From assembly GCA_015066665.1 (NCBI GenBank), contig SVNX01000004.1, forward strand, positions 1 to 64,000: a stretch of DNA of 64,000 nt, in the 5' to 3' direction. This DNA comes from Ruminococcus sp. GTDB lineage: Bacteria; Bacillota; Clostridia; Oscillospirales; Ruminococcaceae. Position 1 is the stretch's first letter. Every line of letters begins with the position of its first letter. Below, piece after piece: positions 52,562 to 61,131 of the stretch. The position numbers and the translations under genes were made by a program. The notes beneath the pieces are model-generated. The model was not told the DNA's origin, ran no database searches, and worked only from the letters and a program-made list of their open reading frames with translations.

Positions 52562-53527
52562 ATGACTGAAAAGACGATCCGACTGGATAACCCTGCAAAA
52601 ATGCAGGAGCTGCTTGGCAGCTGTGATGAAAATCTTAATGCACTGCAGCGGGAATACAATGTCATTCTCTTCTGCAGAGGCGGCGACATCCGCATCAGCG
52701 GTGAGCCGGAACAGGTTGAACTATGTGAAAAGGCCATTGCCCTTCTCTCGGAGCTTGCCGGGAAGGGTCAGCATCTCAACGAACAGACCGTCCGCTATGT
52801 AACCTCGATGGTCAGCGACGGACAGGCCGAAGCACTCCACAGCTTCAGCGGCGACGGCATCTGCATCACCACAAGCGGAAAAGTGGTGCGTCCCAAAACC
52901 GTGGGACAGAAGAAATATGTCGATGCCATTATGAAGAATACAATTGTCCTCGGCGTCGGGCCTGCGGGCACGGGCAAGACCTATCTTGCCGTGGCACTTG
53001 CAGTCAAGGCCTTCCGGGCACATGAGATCCAGAAGATCATCCTCACCCGCCCAGCTGTGGAAGCAGGCGAAAAGCTCGGCTTTCTGCCGGGTGATCTGCA
53101 GGAGAAGGTCGACCCCTATCTGCGTCCGCTCTATGATGCCCTCTTTGATATGTTCGGGGCGGAGACCTTTGCAAGGCATATGGAAAAGAACATCATCGAG
53201 GTGGCGCCCCTTGCCTATATGCGGGGCCGTACACTCGATGACGCCTTCATCATCCTCGATGAAGCGCAGAATACCACATCCGAACAGATCAAAATGTGCC
53301 TCACGCGTCTTGGCGCCAACAGCCGCATGGTCATCACCGGTGACATCACCCAGATCGACCTGCCGGAAAAGCGCAAGTCCGGTCTCATCGAGGCCATGAA
53401 GGTGCTGCGCCATGTAGAGGGCGTGTCCACTGTCCGTTTCTCGGACAAGGACGTTGTACGCCATAAGATCGTACAGGATATCATCAAGGCCTATGAGGCC
53501 TATTATAAGGAAGGGAGAAAGCTCTAA
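52562..53527 (+). CDS. PhoH family ATPase (321 aa)
   Basis: A cytoplasmic P-loop ATPase related to helicases, often next to ybeY and probably acting in RNA metabolism. A KH-like N-terminal domain (about 5-65) precedes the ATPase domain with GPAGTGKTYLA (133-143), RPAVEAGEKLGFLPGD, FIILDEAQNTT (Walker B) and MVITGDITQIDLP. The ATG follows AAGGAG by 6 bases. Its stop shares one base with the ybeY start. Confidence 0.93.
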   Translation: MTEKTIRLDNPAKMQELLGSCDENLNALQREYNVILFCRGGDIRISGEPEQVELCEKAIALLSELAGKGQHLNEQTVRYVTSMVSDGQAEALHSFSGDGICITTSGKVVRPKTVGQKKYVDAIMKNTIVLGVGPAGTGKTYLAVALAVKAFRAHEIQKIILTRPAVEAGEKLGFLPGDLQEKVDPYLRPLYDALFDMFGAETFARHMEKNIIEVAPLAYMRGRTLDDAFIILDEAQNTTSEQIKMCLTRLGANSRMVITGDITQIDLPEKRKSGLIEAMKVLRHVEGVSTVRFSDKDVVRHKIVQDIIKAYEAYYKEGRKL

Positions 53528-54036
53528 TGCAATCCACAGGTAAATTGAAAGTCTATGTTAAGAATAATCAGAACGATGTCAAGATTCCTTCCGGCATCCG
53601 GCTTCTGATCCGCCGCTGCTGCCATGCAGTACTCAGCTCCGAGGGATTCAAGGAAAATGCCGAAGTCAGCGTTTCCTTTGTTTCCAACAACGAGATCCGC
53701 AATCTGAACAAGGTCTACCGGAACAAGGACAGCGTCACAGACGTTCTCTCCTTCCCGCTGACGGATCCCGACGGCACCATGGAGACCAATGCCGAAACCG
53801 GCTTTGTAATGCTGGGCGATGTTGTCATCTCCATTGAAACAGCTGTGAAGCAGGCGAACATCTATGGTCATTCCCTCGATCGTGAGATCGGTTTCCTGAC
53901 CGTACACTCCATGCTCCATCTGCTGGGCTATGACCACGAGACAAGTCCCCTTGACGAACGCATCATGCGTGAAAAGGAAGAGGCTGTGCTTGAAAAGCTC
54001 GGCATCTCCCGTGATATGACCTTTGTGACCGAATAG
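53527..54036 (+). CDS. ybeY: Endoribonuclease YbeY
   Basis: YbeY is a zinc-dependent endonuclease for 16S rRNA 3'-end maturation and ribosome quality control. The metal site HSMLHLLGYDH matches the family HxxxHxxGxDH motif, and KDSVTDVLSFP before it is typical. Length 169 aa. It is translated right after phoH and 11 bases before era. Confidence 0.95.
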   Translation: MQSTGKLKVYVKNNQNDVKIPSGIRLLIRRCCHAVLSSEGFKENAEVSVSFVSNNEIRNLNKVYRNKDSVTDVLSFPLTDPDGTMETNAETGFVMLGDVVISIETAVKQANIYGHSLDREIGFLTVHSMLHLLGYDHETSPLDERIMREKEEAVLEKLGISRDMTFVTE

Positions 54037-54047
54037 AAAGGAATCCC

Positions 54048-54941
54048 ATGACCAAAACGATTTTTCTGACGCTGACCGGACGTACCAATGCCGGCAAATC
54101 CACACTGCTCAACGCCCTTATCGGTGAAAAGATCGCTTCTGTCAGCAGCAAGCCCCAGACCACACGCACACGCATCACGGGCATCCTGACAAAGGACGAG
54201 ACACAGTATGTCTTCATCGACACGCCGGGTCTGCACAAGCCAAAGAACAAGCTGAGCACGCATATGCTCAAGACCGCAGAGTCCTCTGCGGCCGATGCCG
54301 ACACCGTGCTCTATGTCATCGACTGCACAAAGAAGCTCCATGAGCAGGACGAGACGATGCTCCAGAGCATCGCACAGCGGAAGATCCCCTGCATTATCGT
54401 CGTGAACAAGGTCGATCTGCTCACCGATAAATCCGCCATGATGCCCCTTCTGCTCAAGCTCGAGAACACCTATCATCCGCACGCCATCATTCCGGTGAGC
54501 GCATCGGAAAAGGACGGCATTGATACGATTCTCGAAACAGCGGGTGAGCTTGCGGCACCCTCCGTACATTTCTTCCCCGATGATTCCTTCACCGACCAGC
54601 CCGAGCGGGTGCTGGCGGCTGAGATGATCCGTGAAAAGCTCCTGCGTCTGCTCAATGACGAGGTGCCCCACGGCATTGCCGTTTCGGTGGAATCCATGAA
54701 GGAACGTGACGATAAGGACCTTCTCGATATTTCCGCTGTCATCTACTGCGAGCGTGACACCCACAAGGGCATCATCATCGGCAAGGGCGGCAGCATGCTC
54801 AAGAAGATCGCATCCTCCGCAAGACGGGAGCTGGAGCAGTTCTTTGAAATTCAGGTCAACCTCCAGTGCTTTGTCAAGGTCAAGGAGGACTGGCGCAACA
54901 AAGAAGGACTCATCCGGAGCTTTGGTCTCTCCGAGGAATAA
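54048..54941 (+). CDS. era: GTPase Era
   Basis: Era binds the 3' end of 16S rRNA and aids 30S assembly. G1 is GRTNAGKST (11-19), with DTPGLHKPKN (G3), NKVD (G4) and SASEKDG (G5). A KH domain follows with GIIIGKGGSMLKKI. The 297-aa length is usual. G1 has threonine where many Era proteins have proline (GRPNVGKS). AAAGGA lies 8 bases before the ATG. Confidence 0.96.
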   Translation: MTKTIFLTLTGRTNAGKSTLLNALIGEKIASVSSKPQTTRTRITGILTKDETQYVFIDTPGLHKPKNKLSTHMLKTAESSAADADTVLYVIDCTKKLHEQDETMLQSIAQRKIPCIIVVNKVDLLTDKSAMMPLLLKLENTYHPHAIIPVSASEKDGIDTILETAGELAAPSVHFFPDDSFTDQPERVLAAEMIREKLLRLLNDEVPHGIAVSVESMKERDDKDLLDISAVIYCERDTHKGIIIGKGGSMLKKIASSARRELEQFFEIQVNLQCFVKVKEDWRNKEGLIRSFGLSEE

Positions 54942-54961
54942 TTCCCATTGATAAAATCCCC

Positions 54962-54992
54962 CATCCCCCGCCATACTATGGGCGGAGGGATG
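54962..54992 (+). promoter_or_regulatory. Hairpin covering the yqzL-like ribosome binding site
   Basis: CATCCC-CCGCC (54962-54972) pairs with GGCGG-A-GGGATG (54981-54992), 11 pairs with one bulged A and an 8-base loop. The GGAGGG ribosome binding site of the small gene lies inside the right arm. There is no T-run, so it is not a terminator. Translation of the small protein may thus be restrained unless ribosomes or a factor open the stem. Confidence 0.5.
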
Positions 54993-54996
54993 CGGT

Positions 54997-55131
54997 ATGG
55001 AAGAACAGCTCTGGGCACAATTTCAGGAAAGCGGCAGCGTGGCCGATTATCTGCGCTATGCCGAAGAGAAAGGAAGAAACCGTTTTGCTGACAGTGAAGG
55101 GCGTCGTGCTGACGCAGAGACAGGTCGGTGA
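54997..55131 (+). CDS. YqzL-like small protein (44 aa)
   Basis: A 44-residue protein starting MEEQLWAQFQESGSVADYLRY, which matches the pattern of YqzL-like proteins encoded between era and recO in Firmicutes. It is helical with no cysteine or membrane segment; function unknown. A GGAGGG site stands 7 bases before the ATG. Its last 16 codons overlap the recO start in another frame, suggesting translational coupling. The overlapping tail (EGRRADAETGR) may be of little value. Confidence 0.7.
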   Translation: MEEQLWAQFQESGSVADYLRYAEEKGRNRFADSEGRRADAETGR

Positions 55132-55849
55132 ACAAGACCAGTATATCGACATTCTGACCGATGAATACGGCGTGCTCGAGGTGCTTGTCAAGGGTGCAAA
55201 AAAACTGACGAGCAAGGGCGGCCCTGCGGCACAGCTCTTTGCCTATTCGACCTTCTGCCTGCGGCCGGCCAAACGCGGCTATGCCCTCAACAGTGCCGAG
55301 CCGATCCGGATTTTCTACGGTCTGCGCAATTCCGTCAGTGCCGTTGCACTGGCATCCTATTTTTCACAGGTGATACAGTTCGCTGTACTTCCTCAGGCTT
55401 GTACGCAGGAAATACAGCGGCTTTTTTTGAACAGTCTCCACTTTCTTTCGGAACAGACCCATCCGCAGGCACGCATCAAGGCGGTGTTTGAACTGCGTAT
55501 GGCATCACTTCTCGGCTTCATGCCCGATGTGGTGATGTGCCGGTACTGCGGCAATTACCTTCCGGCGGAGCTTTGTTTTTCAGTGGAGCAGGGCGGTTTC
55601 TGCTGCAGGGACTGCCTGCCCGAAAGTGAGACATACACCCAGATCATCCCCATGCCCGCTGCGGCGCTTCAGGCCATCCGGCATGTGGTGCTGCGTGATT
55701 TCGAGCGGATCTTCTCGTTTCGGCTCTCCGATGCCGCCGAGACCGCCTTCCGGCATTTTGCCGAGGCCTTCCTGCTCTATCACATGGATCACCGCTTCCC
55801 CGCCCTCGACTATTATAAGGCCATGGCACAGGAACTGCCGGGCAGCTGA
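55085..55849 (+). CDS. recO: DNA repair protein RecO
   Basis: RecO works with RecR and RecF to load RecA at gaps and anneals single strands. The N-terminal OB fold (VKGVVLTQRQVGEQDQYIDILTDEYGVLEVLVKGAKK) and a four-cysteine zinc finger (CRYCG and CCRDC) are visible. The TTG start at 55085 is chosen because AAAGGAAG is upstream and the OB fold then begins as in relatives (254 aa). An ATG at 55058, with 9 more residues and no binding site, is the alternative. Both overlap the yqzL-like gene. Confidence 0.88.
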   Translation: MLTVKGVVLTQRQVGEQDQYIDILTDEYGVLEVLVKGAKKLTSKGGPAAQLFAYSTFCLRPAKRGYALNSAEPIRIFYGLRNSVSAVALASYFSQVIQFAVLPQACTQEIQRLFLNSLHFLSEQTHPQARIKAVFELRMASLLGFMPDVVMCRYCGNYLPAELCFSVEQGGFCCRDCLPESETYTQIIPMPAAALQAIRHVVLRDFERIFSFRLSDAAETAFRHFAEAFLLYHMDHRFPALDYYKAMAQELPGS

Positions 55850-55884
55850 CATATTTTCCCCATGCACATATGAAGGAGGCTATT

Positions 55885-58269
55885 ATGCAGTCTTTTGAAC
55901 AGGTGCTGGAGCTTGACAAGGTGCTTGCTCTGGCCGCCGCCTATACATCCAACGAAACCAGCCGGCAGATGATGCTCTCCTGCCGCCCCAGCCACGATCT
56001 GGCCGAGGTCAGACAGGAGGTGCAGAAGACCGATGATGCCCTGCAGCTTGCACTGCAGTTCGGCACACCGCCCTTCTCCGGCTTCAAGAATATCTGCAGC
56101 CGTGTAACGCGTGCTTCATCCGGTGCAAGGCTTTCGCTGCGGGATCTGCTTGATGTGGCCGATCTGCTCCGTCAGGCACAGGCACTCCACCAGTGGTACG
56201 GGCACTGCAGTGAGGTGGGCACATCGCTGGACTATCTCTTCTCGCTCATCGTGCCCGACGATGCACTGCTTGCCACGCTCGAACGCTCCATCGTTTCCGA
56301 GGAGGAGATCGCCGATGCGGCCAGCAGCACACTCGCTGAGATCCGCCGCAAGCTCACACGCTCCCGTGCCCATCTGCGAGAGACCCTTGACCAGATGGTA
56401 CGCTCGAAATCCATGCAGAAATATTTGCAGGAATCCACTGTGACCCTGCGTGACGGACGCTTTGTACTGCCCGTCAAAACGGAATTCCGCGGGCAGGTCA
56501 ACGGCCTGATCCACGATACCTCCTCCAGCGGCCAGACCATTTTCATCGAGCCGATGCAGATCGTCGAAGCCAATAACGACATCCGCCTGCTTGAAAGCCG
56601 TGAGGTCGAGGAGATCGACCGCATCATGCAGAAGCTCTGCGCCGAGGTCGGTGCACAGGCGCCTCTGCTGTGCCGACTGCACGATGTGAGTGCAGAGCTG
56701 AACTACTACTTTGCCAAGGCCAATTACGGTGCGGCACTGCGTGCTTCGAAGCCCGAAATCAGCGATGACGGCGTACTCGATCTGCGCAAAGCCCGTCACC
56801 CCCTGCTCGATCAGAAGAAGGCCGTGCCGATCGATCTGGCACTGGGCGAAGCACACAATGCCCTCATCGTCACCGGCCCCAATACCGGCGGTAAGACCGT
56901 TGCCCTCAAGACAGCGGGACTGCTCACGGCCATGACCATGTGCGGCTTCCTGATCCCCGTTGCGGACGGCAGCCGGATCTCCGTGTTCCGCCATATTCTT
57001 GCGGACATCGGCGACAGCCAGAGCATCGAACAGAACCTTTCCACCTTCTCCTCCCACACGCTGAATGTTGTGGAAATCCTGGAGACGGCGGATGACAGCA
57101 CACTCATTCTCCTCGATGAGCTTGGCTCCGGTACCGACCCTGTGGAGGGTGCGGCACTGGCTATCGCAATCATCGATCATCTCAAGGCGCTGGGCGCCAA
57201 GCTCATGGTTACCACCCATTATCAGGAGCTGAAGCTCTACGCTGCCGATACGCCCGATGTCATCAACGCCTCCTGCGAATTCGACACCGACGCCATGAAG
57301 CCGACCTACCGGCTCATCATCGGCTCGCCGGGTAAGTCCAATGCCTTTGCCATCTCCGGTCAGCTGGGTGTACCCGCTTCGATCCTCAAGGCGGCAGAAG
57401 CCCTCATCAGTGAGGAAAACAGACATTTCGAGAATGTCATCTCCCGCTATGATGAAGCCCGCCGTGCCCTTGAGCAGGAGCGTGAAACCGCACAGAAGCT
57501 CCGTGAGGAAGCCGAAAAGCTGCATGCCGAATGGAAGGAAAAGCAATCGGCCATGGCGGCAGAGGAAAAGGACGTCATGGAGCGTGCCGCCGCGCAGGCC
57601 AGCCGCATTGTTGAGGCCGCCAAGGCGCAGACCAATGCACTGCTCGATGAGCTGGAACAGCTCCGCCGTGACAAGGAAAAGGCCGATTTTGCTGAGCGTG
57701 TCTCCGCCATGAAGGGCGACAGCACCCAGCGTCTGCGTGACATGTACAAGAACGCCAACCCCGTCATCGGCTCACTCGATGACAATGGGGATTATGTACT
57801 CCCCCGTCCGCTCAGAAAGGGTGACCGTGTGCTCATTGCCGATCTCAATCAGGAGGCGGTGATCTCTGAAGAGCCGGGACAGTCCGATTTTGCCTTCGTA
57901 CAGATGGGCATCATGAAGATGAAAATCCAGATCTCCCGCCTGCGTCTGCTCGAAAAGAAGAAGGCGCAGCCCGATCCCAAAAAGCAGCGCCGCAAAGGTG
58001 CAGTTTCCTCCAAGGTCGAGCGCAAAGGCTCCATGGAACTGGATATCCGCGGCCATGCCTGCGATGAGGGCGTGTACGAGATGGAACGCTTCATCGATGG
58101 TGCGGTGATGTCCGGCATCGGCACTGTGACCATCATCCATGGAAAGGGTACGGGACTCCTGCGCAAGGCCATCCAGCAGCGTCTCAAATCGATGAAACAG
58201 GTTAAATCCTACCGCAGCGGCGTCTATGGTGAGGGAGAAGATGGTGTAACCATTGTCACCTTGCGGTGA
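55885..58269 (+). CDS. mutS2: Endonuclease MutS2 / ribosome quality control factor
   Basis: MutS2 proteins bind branched DNA or collided ribosomes; in Bacillus MutS2 splits stalled ribosomes. The MutS-type ATPase has GPNTGGKTVALK (331-342), FSSHTLNVVEIL, LILLDELGSGTDP and TTHYQELK. A long coiled coil (about 520-620), a KOW-like region and a C-terminal Smr domain (about 715-794, LDIRGHACDEG and HGKGTGLLR) follow. Total 794 aa. The ATG at 55885 has AAGGAGG 6 bases upstream. No clear terminator follows. Confidence 0.95.
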   Translation: MQSFEQVLELDKVLALAAAYTSNETSRQMMLSCRPSHDLAEVRQEVQKTDDALQLALQFGTPPFSGFKNICSRVTRASSGARLSLRDLLDVADLLRQAQALHQWYGHCSEVGTSLDYLFSLIVPDDALLATLERSIVSEEEIADAASSTLAEIRRKLTRSRAHLRETLDQMVRSKSMQKYLQESTVTLRDGRFVLPVKTEFRGQVNGLIHDTSSSGQTIFIEPMQIVEANNDIRLLESREVEEIDRIMQKLCAEVGAQAPLLCRLHDVSAELNYYFAKANYGAALRASKPEISDDGVLDLRKARHPLLDQKKAVPIDLALGEAHNALIVTGPNTGGKTVALKTAGLLTAMTMCGFLIPVADGSRISVFRHILADIGDSQSIEQNLSTFSSHTLNVVEILETADDSTLILLDELGSGTDPVEGAALAIAIIDHLKALGAKLMVTTHYQELKLYAADTPDVINASCEFDTDAMKPTYRLIIGSPGKSNAFAISGQLGVPASILKAAEALISEENRHFENVISRYDEARRALEQERETAQKLREEAEKLHAEWKEKQSAMAAEEKDVMERAAAQASRIVEAAKAQTNALLDELEQLRRDKEKADFAERVSAMKGDSTQRLRDMYKNANPVIGSLDDNGDYVLPRPLRKGDRVLIADLNQEAVISEEPGQSDFAFVQMGIMKMKIQISRLRLLEKKKAQPDPKKQRRKGAVSSKVERKGSMELDIRGHACDEGVYEMERFIDGAVMSGIGTVTIIHGKGTGLLRKAIQQRLKSMKQVKSYRSGVYGEGEDGVTIVTLR

Positions 58270-58271
58270 GA

Positions 58272-58294
58272 AATTTATAAAAAGTTTATAAATT
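58272..58294. promoter_or_regulatory. AT-rich perfect palindrome upstream of the GGDEF promoter
   Basis: AATTTATAAA and TTTATAAATT form a 10-bp perfect inverted repeat with a 3-base centre, ending 5 bases before the -35 box and starting 2 bases after the mutS2 stop. It could be an activator site or a weak terminator; its AT content makes the second unlikely. Confidence 0.4.
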
Positions 58295-58299
58295 GGGGC

Positions 58300-58328
58300 T
58301 TGCAGAGCAGACCCGAATTTGGTATAAT
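58300..58328 (+). promoter_or_regulatory. Promoter of the sensor-GGDEF gene
   Basis: TTGCAG (58300-58305), 17 bases, TATAAT (58323-58328). Confidence 0.7.
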
Positions 58329-58364
58329 AAAAATAGTATGGGTACTACTATAACGTGACAACGT

Positions 58365-58404
58365 AAAAAGGGGGGACGGTACGCTTCGTACCTGACTGAC
58401 TATG
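58365..58404 (+). promoter_or_regulatory. Ribosome binding site separated from its start by a hairpin
   Basis: AAAAAGGGGGG (58365-58375) is the only binding site candidate but lies 26 bases before the ATG. A hairpin, GGTACG-CTT-CGTACC (58378-58392), fills the gap and would shorten it to about 11 bases when folded. An in-frame TGA at 58393-58395 rules out an upstream start. Confidence 0.55.
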
Positions 58405-60303
58405 AACGGACGAAAGAAAATTTGCGTGATCATGTGCGATCTGCACCATCCCTATCAGCAGGAAGTGATGAAGGGCATCATCATGCAGGCACATCATATG
58501 GATTATGATGTTGCTGTATTCACGAAATTCATGAATATTGACGAGGAAAATGAATACCAGTACGGCGAGAATCGTATTTTTTCGCTGCTGGACTATTCCT
58601 TGTTTGACGGCGTGATCCATGCCCCCTGTTCCATCGGGAAGCGGGCACTGCGGGAGCATTTTGTCAAAGATCTTGCGGAAAACTGCAGGGTTCCGGTCGT
58701 TGCACTCGAAATTGAGCATGACGAGTACAAAACGGTTTCCGTGGATGATGCTTCTGCCTTTGAACAGCTCGTATCCCACCTGATCGAACACCACAATGCT
58801 TCCGACATTCTGTGCCTCACCGGCTTTGCGGGCAATCTGCAGGCCGAGGAACGTCTTCAGGGCTACCGGAATGCAATGATAAAACATGGTCTCCCCCTGC
58901 GGGAAGACCGCATGATCTATGGTGATTTCTGGAAGGAAGGGGCACTGAACCTCGCTCAGAGCATTGCCGACGGCACCATTGAAAAGCCGCAGGCCATTGT
59001 GTGTGCCAGCGATTTTGTGGCCATCACGCTCACCAACCGGCTTGTGGAGCTGGGCTTCCGTGTACCCGATGACATTCTGGTCACGGGCTTCGACAACAGT
59101 CAGGACGCCGAGGAAAACATCCCCTCCATCACAAGCTATGCCCGTCCCCTGCTCGACCTCGGCATGCGTGCTGTGGCGGCACTGCATGAGGAAATCACCG
59201 GCGAGTGTGCCCTTCTTGTCGAGAACAACAAGGGCTATCTGGTTCCGGCGGAGAGCTGCGGCTGCGGCATCAGCTTCATCCAGAAGTTCCAGAAGCGCAA
59301 GAACGTCGACAAATACAACAGCCACCGCAATCTCTTCTACACCAGCCACATGGCGGAATCGCTCAATTCTGCGCCGACCATCAACCGTCTGCTTGAGAAG
59401 ATCTGCACCTTCCTGTATCTGAACAACAACATGAAGGACTTCTATCTCTGTCTGAACGATCAGTGGGATGATATCAGCCGGAATGATACCGAGGGCAGCG
59501 AGTATATGGAATACACCGACACCATGCGTCTGCGTATTCAGTGCCGGGATGAGCAGATCATGATTGTGGATGAGCCGTTTGAGAAGAAGATCATCCTCCC
59601 CGCCCTCTATGAGGAATGCGATCATCCGCGTACGCTCTACTTCACACCGCTCCACTTCAACGAGCGATGCTTCGGTTATTGTGCGATGGGCTACGGCACT
59701 GCCCCCCAGGCTTTTGATGAGGTCTATCATTCCTGGATCCGCAACATCAACAATGCGCTGGAATTCGTACGGGTGCGCAACATCTTCAACGTCATGAGCC
59801 AGCGTCTCTATATGGCCTCCATCCGTGACGCACTGACGGGTCTTTACAATCGCAAGGGCTTTGATCAATTCTCCGAGGAATGCTACGAAAAAGCCCGGCA
59901 GACCGGCAAAAAGCTGCTGGTCATCGCAGCCGATCTCGACTGTCTCAAGCCCATCAACGACAACTACGGTCATCTTGAAGGCGACAAGGCCATTGTGGCT
60001 GCGGCCAATGCCCTGAACAGCTGCTTTGAGACGGATGCCATCTGTGCCCGTGTGGGCGGCGATGAGTTTTTCCTCATTGGCTGTGCGGACTATGAGGATG
60101 ATGTGGCGGCTCATTATGAGCAGCATGTTGCAAAGTCCCTTGACCACTACAACAAACGCTCCGGCAAGCCCTATCCTGTGGAAGTCAGCATCGGCTGTCT
60201 CTGCCGTCCGGTGACGGAAGAGGATACCCTGCAGAACATGCTCGATGAAGCCGATATCATGATGTATGCAAGCAAGGTGCGCCGCCGCAAAAACAGGCGA
60301 TAA
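58402..60303 (+). CDS. Soluble periplasmic-binding-fold sensor with GGDEF domain (633 aa)
   Basis: Residues about 5-280 match the LacI/ribose-binding fold of sugar sensors (KKICVIMCDLHHPYQQEVMKG, AIVCASDFVAITLTNRLVELGFRVPDDILVTGFDN) but there is no helix-turn-helix, signal peptide or membrane segment, so it acts in the cytoplasm. A middle region (about 295-460) is unassigned. The GGDEF domain (about 465-633) has intact GGDEF at 552-556 and should make cyclic di-GMP. The RxxD inhibitory site is absent. A small ligand, perhaps a sugar, probably controls c-di-GMP synthesis. Own promoter and unusual ribosome binding site. Confidence 0.88.
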   Translation: MNGRKKICVIMCDLHHPYQQEVMKGIIMQAHHMDYDVAVFTKFMNIDEENEYQYGENRIFSLLDYSLFDGVIHAPCSIGKRALREHFVKDLAENCRVPVVALEIEHDEYKTVSVDDASAFEQLVSHLIEHHNASDILCLTGFAGNLQAEERLQGYRNAMIKHGLPLREDRMIYGDFWKEGALNLAQSIADGTIEKPQAIVCASDFVAITLTNRLVELGFRVPDDILVTGFDNSQDAEENIPSITSYARPLLDLGMRAVAALHEEITGECALLVENNKGYLVPAESCGCGISFIQKFQKRKNVDKYNSHRNLFYTSHMAESLNSAPTINRLLEKICTFLYLNNNMKDFYLCLNDQWDDISRNDTEGSEYMEYTDTMRLRIQCRDEQIMIVDEPFEKKIILPALYEECDHPRTLYFTPLHFNERCFGYCAMGYGTAPQAFDEVYHSWIRNINNALEFVRVRNIFNVMSQRLYMASIRDALTGLYNRKGFDQFSEECYEKARQTGKKLLVIAADLDCLKPINDNYGHLEGDKAIVAAANALNSCFETDAICARVGGDEFFLIGCADYEDDVAAHYEQHVAKSLDHYNKRSGKPYPVEVSIGCLCRPVTEEDTLQNMLDEADIMMYASKVRRRKNRR

Positions 60304-60323
60304 ACCAATACAATCCGAAAAAG

Positions 60324-60356
60324 AAACCTCCCCGTTCTGAACGGGGAGGTTTTTAT
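60324..60356. terminator. Bidirectional terminator
   Basis: AAACCTCCCCGTTC and GAACGGGGAGGTTT pair as a 14-bp stem with a very tight loop, with T residues on both sides, ending the convergent GGDEF gene and the adhE-phosphotransferase operon. Confidence 0.92.
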
Positions 60357-60371
60357 TGTCTGTGCAGTTTC

Positions 60372-61112
60372 TTATTCGTAATCCACAACGCTGACCCAGC
60401 TCATCAGCAGCTCACGCTCTTCGGGCTTGCCCTTGACAGTCTGGGAAGCAGCCACGATGGGCATCCACTTCTGAACATACTGCTTGGCAGTATCGCTCTT
60501 CTTGCAGTAGATCTTCAGGTACTTGCTGGCCATCTCGCCCTTGCCCTCGAGGCAGAGCTTCAGATAGCTTCTTGCTGCGTCCGCAGCGGCATTGCCCTGT
60601 GTGGCATGTGCCCAGTCGATGATATAGGCATCGCCGGCTTCATTGATGATGACGTCGGACAGACCCAGGTCACCGTGGCAGACCTTTGTATGCTTGGGCA
60701 TACCCTCAAGACGGGTGTGCAGATCATAACGGGTGGTGGCATCCAGCTCCGTTGCGGAAATCTTGCGGTTCATCTTATCCTTGAGCTTGTTCAGCAGGGG
60801 TGCACGCTTTTCGTGGATGGAAAGCTGAACCTCTACAAACTTCTCGAGATACTCATTTTCCTTCTCGGGATGCTCCTCGATCAGCTGAGCAATGGTCTTG
60901 CCCTCGACATATTCGAGCACAATGGCCCACTTGTTGTCGATCTTCTTGACCTCGATAAGCTTCGGGATCGGCAGGCCGGTCTCCTCGACTCTCGCCTGAT
61001 TCAGAGCTTCGTTCAGGACATCCGCCTTGGAATAATCCTCGCTGAATTCCTTGATGGCATAATCGCCCTCACGATAGACTACCTTGTTTACACGCTGTGC
61101 CAGTACTTCCAT
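60372..61112 (-). CDS. Phosphotransferase (APH/choline kinase fold) family protein (246 aa)
   Basis: The eukaryotic-kinase-like fold of aminoglycoside and choline phosphotransferases is recognisable by AIVLEYVEGKTIAQLI (hinge), HTKVCHGDLGLSDVII (catalytic loop) and AYIIDWAHA (metal aspartate). In the loop HGDxxxxN the final asparagine is aspartate, so full kinase activity is uncertain. Substrate unknown; similar genes occur near central metabolism genes in Ruminococcus. The start at 61112 follows AAGGAGG. It lies 19 bases after adhE and probably shares its transcript. Confidence 0.82.
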   Translation of the reverse strand: MEVLAQRVNKVVYREGDYAIKEFSEDYSKADVLNEALNQARVEETGLPIPKLIEVKKIDNKWAIVLEYVEGKTIAQLIEEHPEKENEYLEKFVEVQLSIHEKRAPLLNKLKDKMNRKISATELDATTRYDLHTRLEGMPKHTKVCHGDLGLSDVIINEAGDAYIIDWAHATQGNAAADAARSYLKLCLEGKGEMASKYLKIYCKKSDTAKQYVQKWMPIVAASQTVKGKPEERELLMSWVSVVDYE

Positions 61113-61131
61113 GGTTCTTCCTCCTTCCATC

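Noticed and set aside
60372-61112. Aminoglycoside resistance phosphotransferase
   Set aside because: The fold is shared by many kinases, the catalytic loop is altered, and the context is adhE with no mobile element.
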